A stretch of DNA of 64,000 bases from Marsupella aquatica (GCA_973895155.1 OZ316899.1:930001-994000); one strand, 5' to 3'. Shown: positions 12,425 to 23,300, numbered from the stretch's first letter. A program made the numbers and translations. The notes: generated from the sequence alone by a model not told the origin.

Positions 12425-15324
12425 TTAGCCGTTTCATCCAATTGGTCTACATCCTTAACTTCCTCCGGAATTGCAGCTAAAAAGGTGGATTCTATTGTAA
12501 AGCAGTCCTCGACCTCTTCGTCTTCTTCTTCCAAGTCACCTTCCATTGGTTCTTGCCATAATCCGCTGGGGGGTACCTCTGGTCCAAAGACACCTTCTTC
12601 GGTTAGGTTAGTGAAGCATTCTAACCAACGTACTTCATCGGCCGACTCCAGTCCACTATCGTACCCATCTACTTCCCTTATGCTTTTCCTACGGTCATCC
12701 TTAGTGTCCCAGGATACCGTGATAGAGGGGGTCCCGAAAGTGAACTGCTTTTTACCCCAATCTTCTATTACCTCGGCTAGGTACAGCCATGGCCTACCAA
12801 TCAATAGCCGGAATGACGTAGGATTTACCGGCTTCATTACTACATAGTTAATGCTAAAGAAGATACCTCCTATCTCTGTCTTGATGCCGGTTAACACTCC
12901 CGTCGGAATGACCTGATATCCATTGGCCATGTTCAACACTCTTCCAGTCATCTCCGGTGTTAGACCCCACCCTTTTGCTGTTGAATCAATCATAATACAT
13001 ACCCCTGATCCTCCATCGATGGGTACCCGTAGTAATAATTCTCCTTGAATCATTAATGGTAATGCTGGGGCTCCTTGATCTTCTTCTATCATTAGTACGT
13101 CGGATCTGGTTGCTACCTTGGGTAATCTCGGCTTGCCGAGAATAGCCTTCCTTAATTGCTTCCGGAAGTACGGGCTATTTTTCAATAGTTGACCTACTGT
13201 TGCCGAGACTCTAGATTCTAGTACATCTTTAGCCAGGTCATAGGGAACAATCGGCTTCTCTTCTGGTGGTGTTTCCGTCTTGGATTCGGCCAGTTTTGCC
13301 ACGCTAGTCTCCACAGCTGTTGGGTCTTCTGAAGCAAACAATGCTTTTGCTCGTTTTACATCCTTGGCAATGGCTTCGGTATTCTCCAGGGTTTCTAATT
13401 CTCTTAGTTGTTCCTTAACACTAGCCGTAACAGAGGGGTAGAACAACTTAGGATGATCTCGATTGAAGTCGCTATCTTGTGAAGGATTGGTTTCACTGGT
13501 GGGCTCATGGCTTACCTGTATTGCCGGAGCCCTCCCTTCTCCTTCTGTTGATGTTGACGAAGAGTCGATCCTTTCCTTCGTAACCTTCCCTTTATTTTTG
13601 GCCAGCCCATCCCACCTTTCCTTCCTTCTGGTAGATCGAGTAGAGACCCGGTAGCAATCATGATCTAAATCCTCCTCTGAGAAGGTTGATAGGGCTTCGG
13701 CCTCATCATCAGATGGTACGAACTCTGCCTCGGCATCCTCTTGCCATCCTAGTTCGATGTGGTTGATTTGAACTCCTCCGGGGGTAGTACCTGGCGGTAA
13801 GATCTTGATCGGCAAAAGCTTATGATTTGCGGCCAGGCCTGCCAACCAAGTAGGACATTGCCCTAGCATATGACCTTCCTGTCGGCATCCCATACATAGC
13901 TGAGCTGGTTGTCCATCACCCTGTTTGCGTGCATTCGGGCATTCTCTAGCAAAATGGCCAGGTTGACCACAATTATAGCACGCCGCAAATCTTTGCACAT
14001 TCGGCCTAGGAGGTACTGACGGGTTCTGAATAATCCGAGGATACATCTCTCCTGGATTGTTCCTTAACCCTGACCACAGAGATGCAGGTCTGTTGGATAG
14101 GTCTCGTGCTCCAGTCTCACTGATGCCGAAAACACTATCAGCGGCATCTCCCAAAAAGTACTCTACTTCTCCCTGACATGGTCTGATCTCGGCCACATGC
14201 CGAACATGATTAGTATTAAGCTTAGGACAAGCATCTTTATGGTGTCCGGTTTTATAACATAAGGCACACCATACAGAGCTATCCTCCTGTACTACCTTCT
14301 TCTTTGGTTTTACCTCTGCAATGATAGCCTTAAGTTGCTCGGTAAGGGCTACGATGTTATCTGGTGGCTTAGCCTCCATCTTGACTTTCGTCTTCCCTCT
14401 CCTTCTGCCCTTCCTTTTCCTAGTTTTTTCTTCTTCAGAACTAGAAGATGACTCACTCTTGCTACTCCCACTATTCGAGCTTGACTTATCACTTCTAGAC
14501 TTCTTGGAATGTTTCTTCTTCTTATCTTTTTTCTTGTGGGGTGATCCCTCCTCTGATGAGGAACTCTCAGACTTAAGCTGTTTCTTCCGGCTTGTGATAT
14601 CTGCATTAATGTATAACTGAATATCCTTAATTGCTTCGGCTAAGGTCTCCGGGTTCTCCTTCCTAATTGCAAAACTCATCTTCTGTGGCAAAGCATTCAC
14701 CAACCATTGAAGTTGCATACCTTCAGATGCATTGGTCTTTGTACGTCTTACCAGTTTCTGAAAGCGTTGCAAGAACTTCCTGAAGGATTTGTTCTCCTTG
14801 AACCGAAGTTGTCCCAACTTCAGCACTGCTAGTTCTGAAGTTCCAATGGGTCGAAACTCCTTAACAAAGAGTGTTTTGAAGATATCCCAGATGGCTTGAT
14901 CTTCCACATCTAATGCTCTGTACCAAGGCCTAGCCTCACCCTTGAACAGGCCGGGAAGAATCTGCATCTTGATGGCCGATTCTCCATTTGCTGCAGCGGT
15001 TCCCTCGAAATCATCCAACCATTCGTCCGGATCCTCATCTCCTCTCCCATGAAATGCCTTGTAATGTATGCGCGACCGCTGGCTCAATCTGGTCCCTGGC
15101 CTCTCGTCTGGCCGTGCCTCTGGTTCCCCCATGTCGGTTGGAGACTCACTTCTCCTTACCGACTCTTCTTCTGGTATGTCTTCTTCGACGCCACTTCCAG
15201 TTTCGGAGCTACCAGCTCTTTCTACCCCTCTCAGTCGCTGTGTATCATGCCACCCGGCGAGCTGCTGCAGTCGAGCTCTCTCCCGTTGAATCACTCTTTC
15301 TTCCCTCGGCGTAAGGTCAGTCAT
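12331..15324 (-). CDS. gag-pro: gag-protease polyprotein of copy B, intact frame
   Basis: This is an uninterrupted 997-residue frame nearly identical to that of copies C and D. It holds an N-terminal matrix-like region, a Retrotrans_gag capsid segment (residues about 90-230), a Ser/Lys-rich stretch (about 245-320), three CCHC zinc knuckles (about 351, 448 and 476; the second intact as CYNCGQPGHFAREC) and an aspartic protease with DGGSG at about 769. It should form virus-like particles and process the polyprotein. The element lacks RT, so it could only supply these proteins in trans. The ATG at 15324 is the first in frame after the PBS. Confidence 0.9.
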   Translation of the reverse strand: MTDLTPREERVIQRERARLQQLAGWHDTQRLRGVERAGSSETGSGVEEDIPEEESVRRSESPTDMGEPEARPDERPGTRLSQRSRIHYKAFHGRGDEDPDEWLDDFEGTAAANGESAIKMQILPGLFKGEARPWYRALDVEDQAIWDIFKTLFVKEFRPIGTSELAVLKLGQLRFKENKSFRKFLQRFQKLVRRTKTNASEGMQLQWLVNALPQKMSFAIRKENPETLAEAIKDIQLYINADITSRKKQLKSESSSSEEGSPHKKKDKKKKHSKKSRSDKSSSNSGSSKSESSSSSEEEKTRKRKGRRRGKTKVKMEAKPPDNIVALTEQLKAIIAEVKPKKKVVQEDSSVWCALCYKTGHHKDACPKLNTNHVRHVAEIRPCQGEVEYFLGDAADSVFGISETGARDLSNRPASLWSGLRNNPGEMYPRIIQNPSVPPRPNVQRFAACYNCGQPGHFARECPNARKQGDGQPAQLCMGCRQEGHMLGQCPTWLAGLAANHKLLPIKILPPGTTPGGVQINHIELGWQEDAEAEFVPSDDEAEALSTFSEEDLDHDCYRVSTRSTRRKERWDGLAKNKGKVTKERIDSSSTSTEGEGRAPAIQVSHEPTSETNPSQDSDFNRDHPKLFYPSVTASVKEQLRELETLENTEAIAKDVKRAKALFASEDPTAVETSVAKLAESKTETPPEEKPIVPYDLAKDVLESRVSATVGQLLKNSPYFRKQLRKAILGKPRLPKVATRSDVLMIEEDQGAPALPLMIQGELLLRVPIDGGSGVCIMIDSTAKGWGLTPEMTGRVLNMANGYQVIPTGVLTGIKTEIGGIFFSINYVVMKPVNPTSFRLLIGRPWLYLAEVIEDWGKKQFTFGTPSITVSWDTKDDRRKSIREVDGYDSGLESADEVRWLECFTNLTEEGVFGPEVPPSGLWQEPMEGDLEEEDEEVEDCFTIESTFLAAIPEEVKDVDQLDETAKWGAVAGTVDFLQALWQSRRGPQRPRSSARN

Positions 15325-15371
15325 TACCTACGCTTCCGTTCTAACTTCATATCTCACGGCTTAAGAAATGC

Positions 15372-15389
15372 CCCCTCCATCTAGCGCCA
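15372..15389 (-). promoter_or_regulatory. Primer binding site of copy B
   Basis: The minus-strand TGGCGCTAGATGGAGGGG begins four bases inside the LTR border at 15394. The TTTTTGGCGC context is common in plant Ty3/gypsy elements. The tRNA partner is not assigned. Confidence 0.75.
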
Positions 15390-15393
15390 AAAA

Positions 15394-16193
15394 TGTGGTG
15401 CGTCCCATGGCTCCCTAAACCCAAGAAACCCCCCAGCTCAAGCCGATTCCCGCAGGTTTCGCGCTTGGCGAGGCCGTTTCCGCGGCTTAGCGGCATGGGA
15501 CGCTGCTAACCTTCTACTACTACTATTAACATTTTACACACATATACTGGACAGATCCTTCATCGGGTCATGAGATACGTAGCCGGCCTAATATAGGCCT
15601 TCCCCTGTCTTCCCCTGTCTTCCCCTCCGTCTTGTTAGGTATGTTTGGATTCCGCCGCCGGAATGATCCCCAATAGGCTTGGTTAAGCCGCTAAGACCTC
15701 TCTCAGCTCGACACATCCAACTCTCACTCCCCTGCTTACTTTCCTTCTTTCTGTTGATGTGGGCACTCTTCACACAAGTTAATGCGACACACAAATAGCA
15801 AAATGACTCATTCTGACTGAGTCATACCATGCACTTGCCATACAAACAGTACATCTCATACACAAGTTCTGCGAACTAAGCCGTGAGGCCAACTCTATTC
15901 AGCTCTTAGGCATGAGGAAACATGAATATACACAAGGGTCACTGTATGACTAACCGAGAGCTTCTCGTACTACTTGATCCCAGCCCGGCTGGTGCAAACT
16001 AAAAACTTGCTAAAGAAGAGGCCCTAATCGAGTTTTCACCCCCAGCGTCCTTACCTCTGGCCTCGGCCCGGGTTCCATGGTTGCCCCTAATTGTTTATAT
16101 TTTCCTTGTTTTGTCCCTATACTAAGGTGTTTCTAGGGTGCACTCTTGCTTTACCCACTTAACTGGCCAAGTGATTCCTGGCTAGGCATCACA
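15394..16193 (-). repeat. Hybrid right LTR: copy B LTR (15394-16025) fused to copy A LTR remnant (16026-16193)
   Basis: The first 632 bp match the non-coding part of young LTRs. After GCCCT the sequence jumps to the other end of the LTR (AATCGAGTTTTCACCCCCAG) and carries the variants of copy A (TTTCTAGGGTGCACTC, AACTGGCC, GATTCCTGGCTAGG) rather than those of B to D. All of ORF3 is missing. There is no gene here. It is best explained by a deletion joining two LTRs of different ages. Confidence 0.85.
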
Positions 16194-16447
16194 AGCACTG
16201 AGTAGAGACTACACTCCATGGCACCTGCTAAGATCTAATCAAAGCTACCAGACCTACCTACACGACACTAACCTCTAAAAAGGTGTGTTCCGTCCCTTCT
16301 TCTTCTTGTGGCGAGAGCGAAGCTAGGGAACAGGTGCGGGATCCACAACCGGTGGAGCCACCTGCTGACCAGATGGTGAGTCTAATCCTGTCCTACCCCC
16401 TGACCCACTAGATGCACCGCTAGGCACGGTAGAAGTCCCACCAACCC

Positions 16448-18804
16448 CTAACACAACAGAGTGAAAGGAGGCCTCGCCCCCCCGACAGACCTACTAGAGT
16501 GATGAGAGGCTGCGGCTGCGGATGATGCATGTGGCCCATGCCGTGCTGTACTGCCACCTGACTCACGAGATGGCGCTAGACCCCTAGAGCCACCATTGTC
16601 CAAGTCACCACTGCCTCGACAAGGGGGGCTAGGTGCAGCAGATACTCCTCGACGAGGGGGGCTAGGTGCACCAGATACTCCTCGACGAGGGGGGTTAGGT
16701 GCAGAGCATACTCCTGAGCGATGGTGTGGGCCTGCACCACCTCTACTACCCCCTGAAGGCCCAGGCCTCGCAGCCCGCGATGCTCCCCGTGACTGATGAG
16801 AGCTCACACCATCAACAGCATGTGACCCACCTCCCCTCCCTTCCAATGTGAGGGTAACATGAGGTATCTGGGCAGTAGGGGCAACTCTAGGAACAGTCTG
16901 GGAAACTATAGGAACAGTCTGGGCAACTATAGGAACAGCCCGAGAAACTCTAGGAATAGTCGCGGTAGCTCTAGGCTCCCTCTGCAACCCTGCCTCAGAT
17001 GCTGAGTCCTCATCATCTGACTCCCCAGACCCCTCCTCCTGCACATTACAATTAATTAAAGTAAGGAACTTGGTCAAAACTCTACAAATGTAGCAATGCT
17101 CTAGCTAAGCAAAACATTGTCCCAACTTAGGTAGGGGGAGGAAACAATTACCTCTCCCAGCTCATCCTCAATCTGTCGCTTTAGAGCACGGGGTCCATCC
17201 CTTGCTGCTAGTTCCCTCTCTTTTGGATCAATGGGACGACCATACTCCCTCTCCTGACATTTCAAAATTAAAAGACCACTTCAGCACAATAAATTTAGTT
17301 TCAACCATAAAATCCACTCCCTATACCAAACTTCTCCCTCTCAAAACTCTATGCCTTCTGTAACTTCTATAACTTACTTCACCTCTAGCAAATACTCTAA
17401 ACCCTAAAAAAATCACAAGTGAACTCAAGAAGGGGTCCATTCCGGAATTTCATGCAAGTCAAGCATCCCTATCCTATGCAATCAAAAAAACCCTAAACCC
17501 TACCCGTTTTAAACAAAATAAACCCAAATTCACTCAAAATATACTCGTTCCGATGCAGCATCCAATGTGGATTCTATCGGACTGCTATCGGACCCTCATC
17601 CGCTAAATTTGAATGTTACTATGTCCGATGTGGGTTCCAATGCGGGTTACAACAAACAAACATCGGACTTAGCAGTCTCAAGAGCAAAACAAGGGGGATC
17701 GGAGCGTGATAAAGCAAAACGGGACAACCAAAATGTTCACTCTTCACAAGAGAAGTCAGGTGGTCAGGGAGAGGAGCAAGGGAGGAGGGAGCTAGGAGGG
17801 AGGAGGGAGGAGCCACTTACAAACTCGGCCTTCAATCGATTGGAGCCGCCTTGCCCCATCCGGTGAGTCACAATGGGCCTCTCTTCTACTCGCTTCAATG
17901 CTGCTATGATGTTTGCAGGAGGTTTTTGAAGTCTTGCTGCTTGAGCTGCCCATTGTCGAAGGTTCAGTTGGAGGGGGGCCATGTCAATATCCTCCCCGGC
18001 AGCTCGCTTTTCTTTTGCAATCCTGATTTCATTGTCCCAATGTCGTCTCTTTAGCTAGGCTCGAACAGAGAGCTCCTCCTCAAGCCAAGCTGTCCATGCA
18101 TCCTGGGGAATCACATCTGGATACTGGTGCTCCCTGACCACCTCTGCATCTATTGGCAAATCAGTAAGGTAATCCCTCATCTTCTCCCGCACATGATTCC
18201 TTGCATCTGAAACAGAGGCTGAAATTCGACTGTTTAGAAATCTGTCTTCAAGGTGGGCTCCGTTCTTGAATCTTTCTTTGATCTGCTCCCAAACCCTGGT
18301 CCTCTCCTCCTCTGTTTTCTTACCCCAGTAGTCTAGTGGCCCAAAATTTGCCCTCACAACCTGCAAGAATTGGCTGCGGAACAAATTGTAGCTCCTAGGC
18401 ATTGGAGCCCCACCTGAATTGATAGCCAGCTCAGGTTGCAGAGCCCTCTCAGCCTCCCTTCACCTTTGCTCCTCAACTTGCAGCCTCTTTGCCTCCCTAG
18501 CTTCTCTTTGAAACTTTTTCTCCCTTTTCCGAGGAGAGAGAGCCTCGTCACCATTTGCCCTAGCCCTCTCCGCCTCCTTTCTCTTCTTCCTTGCCTCTTT
18601 CTCTGCTACGAGGCCTGCTGCGGCAGCCTTCTCTGCCTCACCTTTTGAGGCATCAAGCAAAACCTGAAGCACCGGGACTACTCTTGCTGCATCCTCCACT
18701 GGAAGCCCTACCTTGGCCACAAACAACTCCCTCATTATCTCCTCATATGGCTGGGATGGCCCAGCCCCATCTCCCCCATCACCCGATCCTCCTTCCCCCA
18801 CCAT
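16448..18804 (-). pseudogene. CACTA second gene, Transposase_24 (Ptta/En/Spm)-like, three exons, two nonsense codons
   Basis: Exon 1 (18804-17821) ends at donor GTAAGTGG. Exon 2 (17253-17152; 34 codons) is flanked by ATGTCAG and GTAATT. Exon 3 (17038-16448) follows acceptor TGTGCAG. All junctions are phase 0, giving about 558 codons. The first part is Glu/Arg/Ala-rich and probably helical. A central part with W-x-F-like spacing ends in THRMGQGGSNR, resembling the plant En/Spm Transposase_24 signature. The C-terminus is low-complexity Pro/Arg/Gly/Ser with PRRGVSxAPSP repeats. In-frame TGA at 18460-18462 and TAG at 18055-18057 (from CGA and CAG) inactivate it. The start at 18804 is a choice: an ATG at 18936 lies in the motif-rich promoter. 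By position it corresponds to the TNPA-type accessory protein that binds transposon ends. Confidence 0.65.
17548..17703. repeat. Cluster of TCCGAT/ATCGGA motifs inside intron 1 of the CACTA gene
   Basis: At least six copies of TCCGA(T)/(A)TCGGA occur in both orientations within 156 bp (for example TTCCGATG, CTATCGGAC twice, TGTCCGATG, CATCGGAC). The same motif crowds the right subterminal region of the element. In En/Spm such repeats are the binding sites of the TNPA-type protein. Confidence 0.6.
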
Positions 18805-18900
18805 CTCTCCTCCTTCCCGAGCTCCTCCCCTCTCGGCCTTAAAAATTTTTCTGAAATGACTGATGTGCGAAGGAAGCCCCGTAGTGTGCGCCTTCGCAAG

Positions 18901-19085
18901 CGCATCGGGATTTACAGATTTCAAATTTTGAATCAAGTCCGATTGTTTTCACTTCGGAACGTCCGTAGCGTATAGTATCGAATGTCAAATCGGACCTTCC
19001 GATGCGTGTTGCATCGGACCCCTCCTCCAGCTCGTTATTCCTCGCTTTTACGAAGTGTGATACGTTGGAAATGGTATCGGACCCC
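18901..19085. promoter_or_regulatory. Motif-rich promoter region of the CACTA minus-strand gene
   Basis: Upstream of the gene, motifs such as AAGTCCGATTG, AAATCGGACC, TTCCGATGCG, GCATCGGACCCC and GTATCGGACCCC repeat about every 15-30 bp. They share the core with the transposon end and with the intron cluster. This suggests that the element-encoded DNA-binding protein could regulate its own transcription. Confidence 0.55.
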
Positions 19086-19401
19086 TCGTGTAATGTTATC
19101 AAATAGGGGGTTAAGTAGGGCTTATGTAGGGGTCATGTAGGTGTATGTGGGAAGGACCGGTTGTATTAACATTTAATCGTCATGTATGTTTGAATCAGGT
19201 TTTATAGGGCCATACATGTAGACACATACCGCAGGGGGTTGGCAACGGTGTCGTGGATGTGATATATCGACCTTCTTGCAATTTTGGGGTTTGTACCTGA
19301 ATCCAGATTTTTTTGTGATATACTTTGGTTATCCATGTTCAATTTGCTAATATTCGTCTTTGGGTTTGATGTGCAGTACCTTGGTTTTGAAGGGGTGGTT
19401 A
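19086..19401. other. Non-coding region between divergent CACTA genes
   Basis: No open frame of note. A splice-acceptor-like tract (TTTGATGTGCAG, ending near 19376) on the plus strand suggests a 5' UTR intron of the rightward locus. Copy C interrupts this region, and it resumes at 34945. Confidence 0.4.
19397..19401. repeat. Target-site duplication of copy C, left
   Basis: GGTTA directly precedes the LTR tip TGTGGTG and is matched by GGTTA at 34940-34944. It proves the element boundaries and that the insertion is intact. Confidence 0.95.
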
Positions 19402-19592
19402 TGTGGTGCGTCCCATGGCTCCCTAAACCCAAGAAACCCCCCAGCTCAAGCCGATTCCCGCAGGTTTCGCGCTTGGCGAGGCCGTTTCCGCGGCTTAGCG
19501 GCATGGGACGCTGCTAACCTTCTACTACTACTATTAACATTTTACACACATATACTGGACAGATCCTTCATCGGGTCATGAGATACGTAGCC

Positions 19593-19607
19593 GGCCTAAT
19601 ATAGGCC
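19593..19607 (-). promoter_or_regulatory. Candidate TATA box in a palindrome, 3' LTR of copy C
   Basis: GGCCTAATATAGGCC has perfect 6-base arms; on the minus strand it contains CCTATATTAGG. It lies about 190 bp before the LTR end, with the tandem CTTCCCCTGT units (19608-19636) just upstream in element direction. The same site is present in all young LTRs. This is the best TATA-like candidate I see in the LTR; the start site is inferred only. Confidence 0.4.
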
Positions 19608-19810
19608 TTCCCCTGTCTTCCCCTGTCTTCCCCTCCGTCTCGTTAGGTATGTTTGGATTCCGCCGCCGGAATGATCCCCAATAGGCTTGGTTAAGCCGCT
19701 AAGACCTCTCTCAGCTCGACACATCCAACTCTCACTCCCCTGCTTACTTTCCTTCGTTCTGTTGATGTGGGCACTCTTCACACAAGTTAATGCGACACAC
19801 AAATAGCAAA

Positions 19811-19833
19811 ATGACTCATTCTGACTGAGTCAT
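19811..19833. promoter_or_regulatory. Inverted pair of TGACTCA (bZIP-type) sites in the LTR
   Basis: ATGACTCA and TGAGTCAT form perfect 8-base arms around a 7-base spacer. TGACTCA is the GCN4/AP-1-type core recognised by bZIP factors. The arrangement is conserved in all young LTRs (6756, 15803, 30692, 48244 and 59125) and degraded in old copy E, lying about 400 bp from the LTR end, upstream of the candidate TATA. Confidence 0.5.
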
Positions 19834-20322
19834 ACCATGCACTTGCCATACAAACAGTACATCTCATACACAAGTTCTGCGAACTAAGCCGTGAGGCCAA
19901 CTCTATTCAGCTCTTAGGCATGAGGAAACATGAATATACACAAGGGTCACTGTATGACTAACCGAGAGCTTCTCGTACTACTTGATCCCAGCCCGGCTGG
20001 TGCAAACTAAAAACTTGCTAAAGAAGAGGCCCTGAGCTCCCCGCTGCCCAGGTACTTATCCTGGTAGTGGATCCGCCATTCTTTGCATCGTAAGCCTAAT
20101 CTACTTAACAGTAATCTACTTGCCCGAATCTACCTATCTACAGCAAGGCAGGAGCACAAGTGTTGCTCCTACCAGTGGGACCGCAATCCCACTAAGCTAA
20201 GTGTCAGGGCCGCTCCTGGTTCTGATCCTAATCCTAAACGTGGAGATCCGTGCCCGCCCTGCCCACTCACGCCTCCTCCCTCCACGTCCGCCCTCCCTAA
20301 AAGGAACGGCGCCCTTGCACCG

Positions 20323-23300
20323 TCACGACACCGGTGGTGGATCCTCAATGGACGCCCCCAACACTTCCTCCGCAGCCACTGCCGTTGGCCCGCCTACTGA
20401 CAGATTACCTGCCCTTGACCGAGTCAACTCTCCCTCGGCCTGACTGGGTCCACCTTCGGCTTCAGCCTCGACACCGGCCTCGGCAATACCCACGGCTTCG
20501 GCCTCAGCCACTCTCACGGCTTCGGCTTCAGCCACTCCCTCGGCTTCGGCTTCCCCTTCCCCTAGGGTAGTTGGATCCTTAGCCGTGACCCTGTCTGGGG
20601 TCGGTGCTGGGTCTACCTCCTTGATCACCACGGCCTGTGAAGTCGTATTACTCCTTGACCCTGAAGGTTTCCGCTTCTTCTTCGTTGGTGGCTCGGCAGC
20701 TGGTCCCTTCCCCTTCCCACTTAATTCCGGCACTGGTGCAGGTGGCGCGGCTTGTCCTTCGGCAATTACCACCCCTGGTAACTGGTTTGTCCCAACAGGA
20801 GATGGACCTGCTGCAGCTAAGCATTTAAATACTGCGGCTTGTTTCTTCAGCCGCTCTGTTTGGTTGTCGGCCCGCCGCTGTAGGTTCTCCATCTTCCTCG
20901 TGATTTCCTCCAACTCCTCTTGGGTTTCATCCAGGTCCTTACGTGACCCCTCCAGCTCGTTTTTGGCCTCCTCCTGCTCCCTGTGGGCTTCCTCCAATTC
21001 CTTCTTCAAGGTAGCCCTCTCCTCCTGGGTTGCTCTTAGCTCCTTGTCGAGCTCTGCAATGATGACAGACTCCATCTGGTTCATCTTGGCGTAAGTCTGT
21101 TCGAGCATCTCGTCCTTCTCCCTTAGGTCGGCCTTGAAGCTGGCCGTCAGGGATGCAAGCTCCTGCTGCAGCGCCATAATCCCTTGATAGGATTTCCCTA
21201 ACTCGACCTCCTTCTGCTCAAGGGCTCCGCGGATTTTCTCGAGCTCCCCTTTCAACGCCCATTCCTTTCTTTGGGTCTCCGCCATGGCCCGGCTGTTGGC
21301 TGTTATGTGGGCCTCCTCTGTATTCTTCAGCTCTTGCTTCCACTTTTCCCTTTCTTTGATCGTGTCGGCCAACTCTTCCTGCGTCTGAGTCAGTTTATCC
21401 TTGATATTCTGATTATCAGCCTGCGCGGCGTCCAACTGCCCCTGCATGATGTTCAGCTCATGTCGTTTAATCCGCAGTTCATCTTGGGCTTTCTTGGCCG
21501 CCCTTAGATCTTCAATCTCGGCTTCCATCCTCCTAAGCCGCCGAATGACCTCGTCCTTCTTGCTTCTCTCTAAAGCCACCGCTTCTTCTAATTGGTGCTT
21601 CTCCAACTGCTCCCTATGGAAAAAGGGTCCTACCTCCAACTCCTCTCCAAAGATGCCGAGCGCAAGTTCCCCACACATCTCACCATACTCCATGGCTCTA
21701 TTCTTAGCGTAGGTGGAGTAAGTAGAAGTGATCGGCATCGCCCATCGTGGCCTCTGCTCCCAAGCCGTCCTGCGGATCTCTTCAATCGTGGCTAGAGGTT
21801 TGCTTCCTTTTTCGGCTAGCCGCCTGATGTCCTCCGGCCAATCTCCTCCTGGTAAATCCTTTTCCTTAGCCAGGGCGGCCTCTTCCTCCTGCTTGATTCG
21901 CTCCTGAAATTCCTGCACCGTCTGTTTTATGCCGTCGAAGCTCGGGGGAGCAACATCTGGTGGGGGAGACTCAGGGCTACTCTGCTGGTTGGGGTCCCCT
22001 CGCACTACCCTTGGAAGTGTGGGGACAAACCGGCCACAGGTCCTTACTCCTGGAACGTGATGGTCCGACCCATAGCCGGAATTATCATGGCTGCAGTCCT
22101 CCACTGCCTCCTCTACCTCTTGGATTTCCGGCTTCTCCCTCTCCTCTTCCTCGGTAGGAGCTTCGGGCAATTCTGCCTCAGATTCGGAGCTTGAGGTTCC
22201 CACGTACATTCGAACACCTGGCTTGGATCCCGGCCTGATTCTCTCGTCTCCAGCAAAGGGGTTTTCTCTTGTGAGCCGGTGTAGGCCTACCTCTGTAGTA
22301 GTGTCCTGCATGGTTGCCGTTGCCGTTGTTGTTGCCGATGCCGATTTCTTTTCTTTCTCCAGTAGTTTCAGCAGACTCTGCATGCCTGGTTGCTGCATCG
22401 GCAAGTCTTCCTTCCTGGGCCTAAACACCTGCTCGATCGTAGGACTAACAGGTGGTTGAGGCTTCTCAGCCAACGGCCTCGGCGTTGGAGCTTCCTCGGG
22501 TGCCCTTACCTGCAGGGGAAGTACCGGGGCAAAAGTCTGACCTCTGGCATACCGGCACAACAGCGGCATGTGATAGCCAAGCCGCGACACGCTCCCCATG
22601 CCGATTACCTGCTGCTCCTCCTTTAAGATCTTCTTCAATTGGTTGAGGAGGTACCCGTTGTAGTCCCGGCTTGGGTCTGGCCTTTCTGCCAGATAGACCT
22701 GTGCCTTGCCGATCTCTGCCCTCGGCAAGTTACAATGCATGGTCACCCGCAAGAAGTTGATCATCTCTCCTATGTGCGGGTTGGTGCAGGTGTTCCGGAA
22801 GAAGCCATTCTTCGTTGATGGCCCGGGGAACGACCGGAACTCCTTGTCAGGCAAGGTCTTCCTGGTATCAACTTTGGTCTTATTGCCCATCGGCAAGCCA
22901 AACACTTCGGCAATCACCTTGGGAGTAAGATAGAAATCCTTCCCATATATCCTCGTGCAATTGGTCTCGGGTTCCCATGACCCCACGAATTCTAATAGGT
23001 CTGACTCCGGTACCTCCGGCTTCAGCCATGGTAATCTTACAAAGGCCTCCAAGCCGGATCCGGCCATGAAGCCTTGGTACTTCTTGGTCTGCATGGCCGT
23101 AAAGCATGCATCCTCCTCCCGTGCAAAATGTAGTTGCACCTCCACCGGTAGGGTTGCCGCCCAGCCCTTCCAGGTGTCATCCCTGGTTGGAATGGCCTTG
23201 ATGGGATCGACCTCCTCCTCTTCGGCTTCTCCCTGCCTCCTGCTCTGCTGCTCGGCTGGTTTCTTTGGTGCCGTCGACCTCGTTCTTTTTGCCGGGGTGG

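Larger units (their letters stand above)
6346..16025 (-). mobile_element. Copy B: Ty3/gypsy LTR element inserted in the gag of copy A, right LTR truncated
   Basis: On the plus strand the copy runs left LTR (6346-11003), internal region (11004-15393), then 632 bp of the right LTR (15394-16025). The internal region is 4390 bp against 6224 bp in copy C because 1834 bp were lost from pol. The right LTR is fused to the older LTR of copy A at the pentamer GCCCT (16021-16025). The 5 bases before the left tip are CTCGG; the matching right duplication was lost in the fusion. Sequence is very close to copies C and D. Confidence 0.9.
16194..19401. mobile_element. CACTA (En/Spm) transposon, left block
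   Basis: This part of a CACTA element lies between the right end of copy A and the left end of copy C. It holds a three-exon minus-strand En/Spm-type gene and two clusters of TCCGAT/ATCGGA motifs. It continues at 34945 after copy C: the 5 bases GGTTA on both sides of C restore a continuous sequence. The left terminus is not in the window and probably lies beyond copy A. 16194-16447 lies downstream of the gene and shows nothing else recognisable. Confidence 0.7.

Noticed and set aside
16399-16404. CACTAG as a left CACTA terminus
   Set aside because: It lies inside the C/T-rich 3' flank of the accessory gene and is not followed by the terminal sequence seen at the right end (CACTAGTACATTTTTGG).
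19596-19802. 68-residue minus-strand frame conserved in every LTR tail
   Set aside because: It has no ATG at its start, covers the promoter-like repeats and palindrome, and its conservation is explained by recent common origin of the LTRs.
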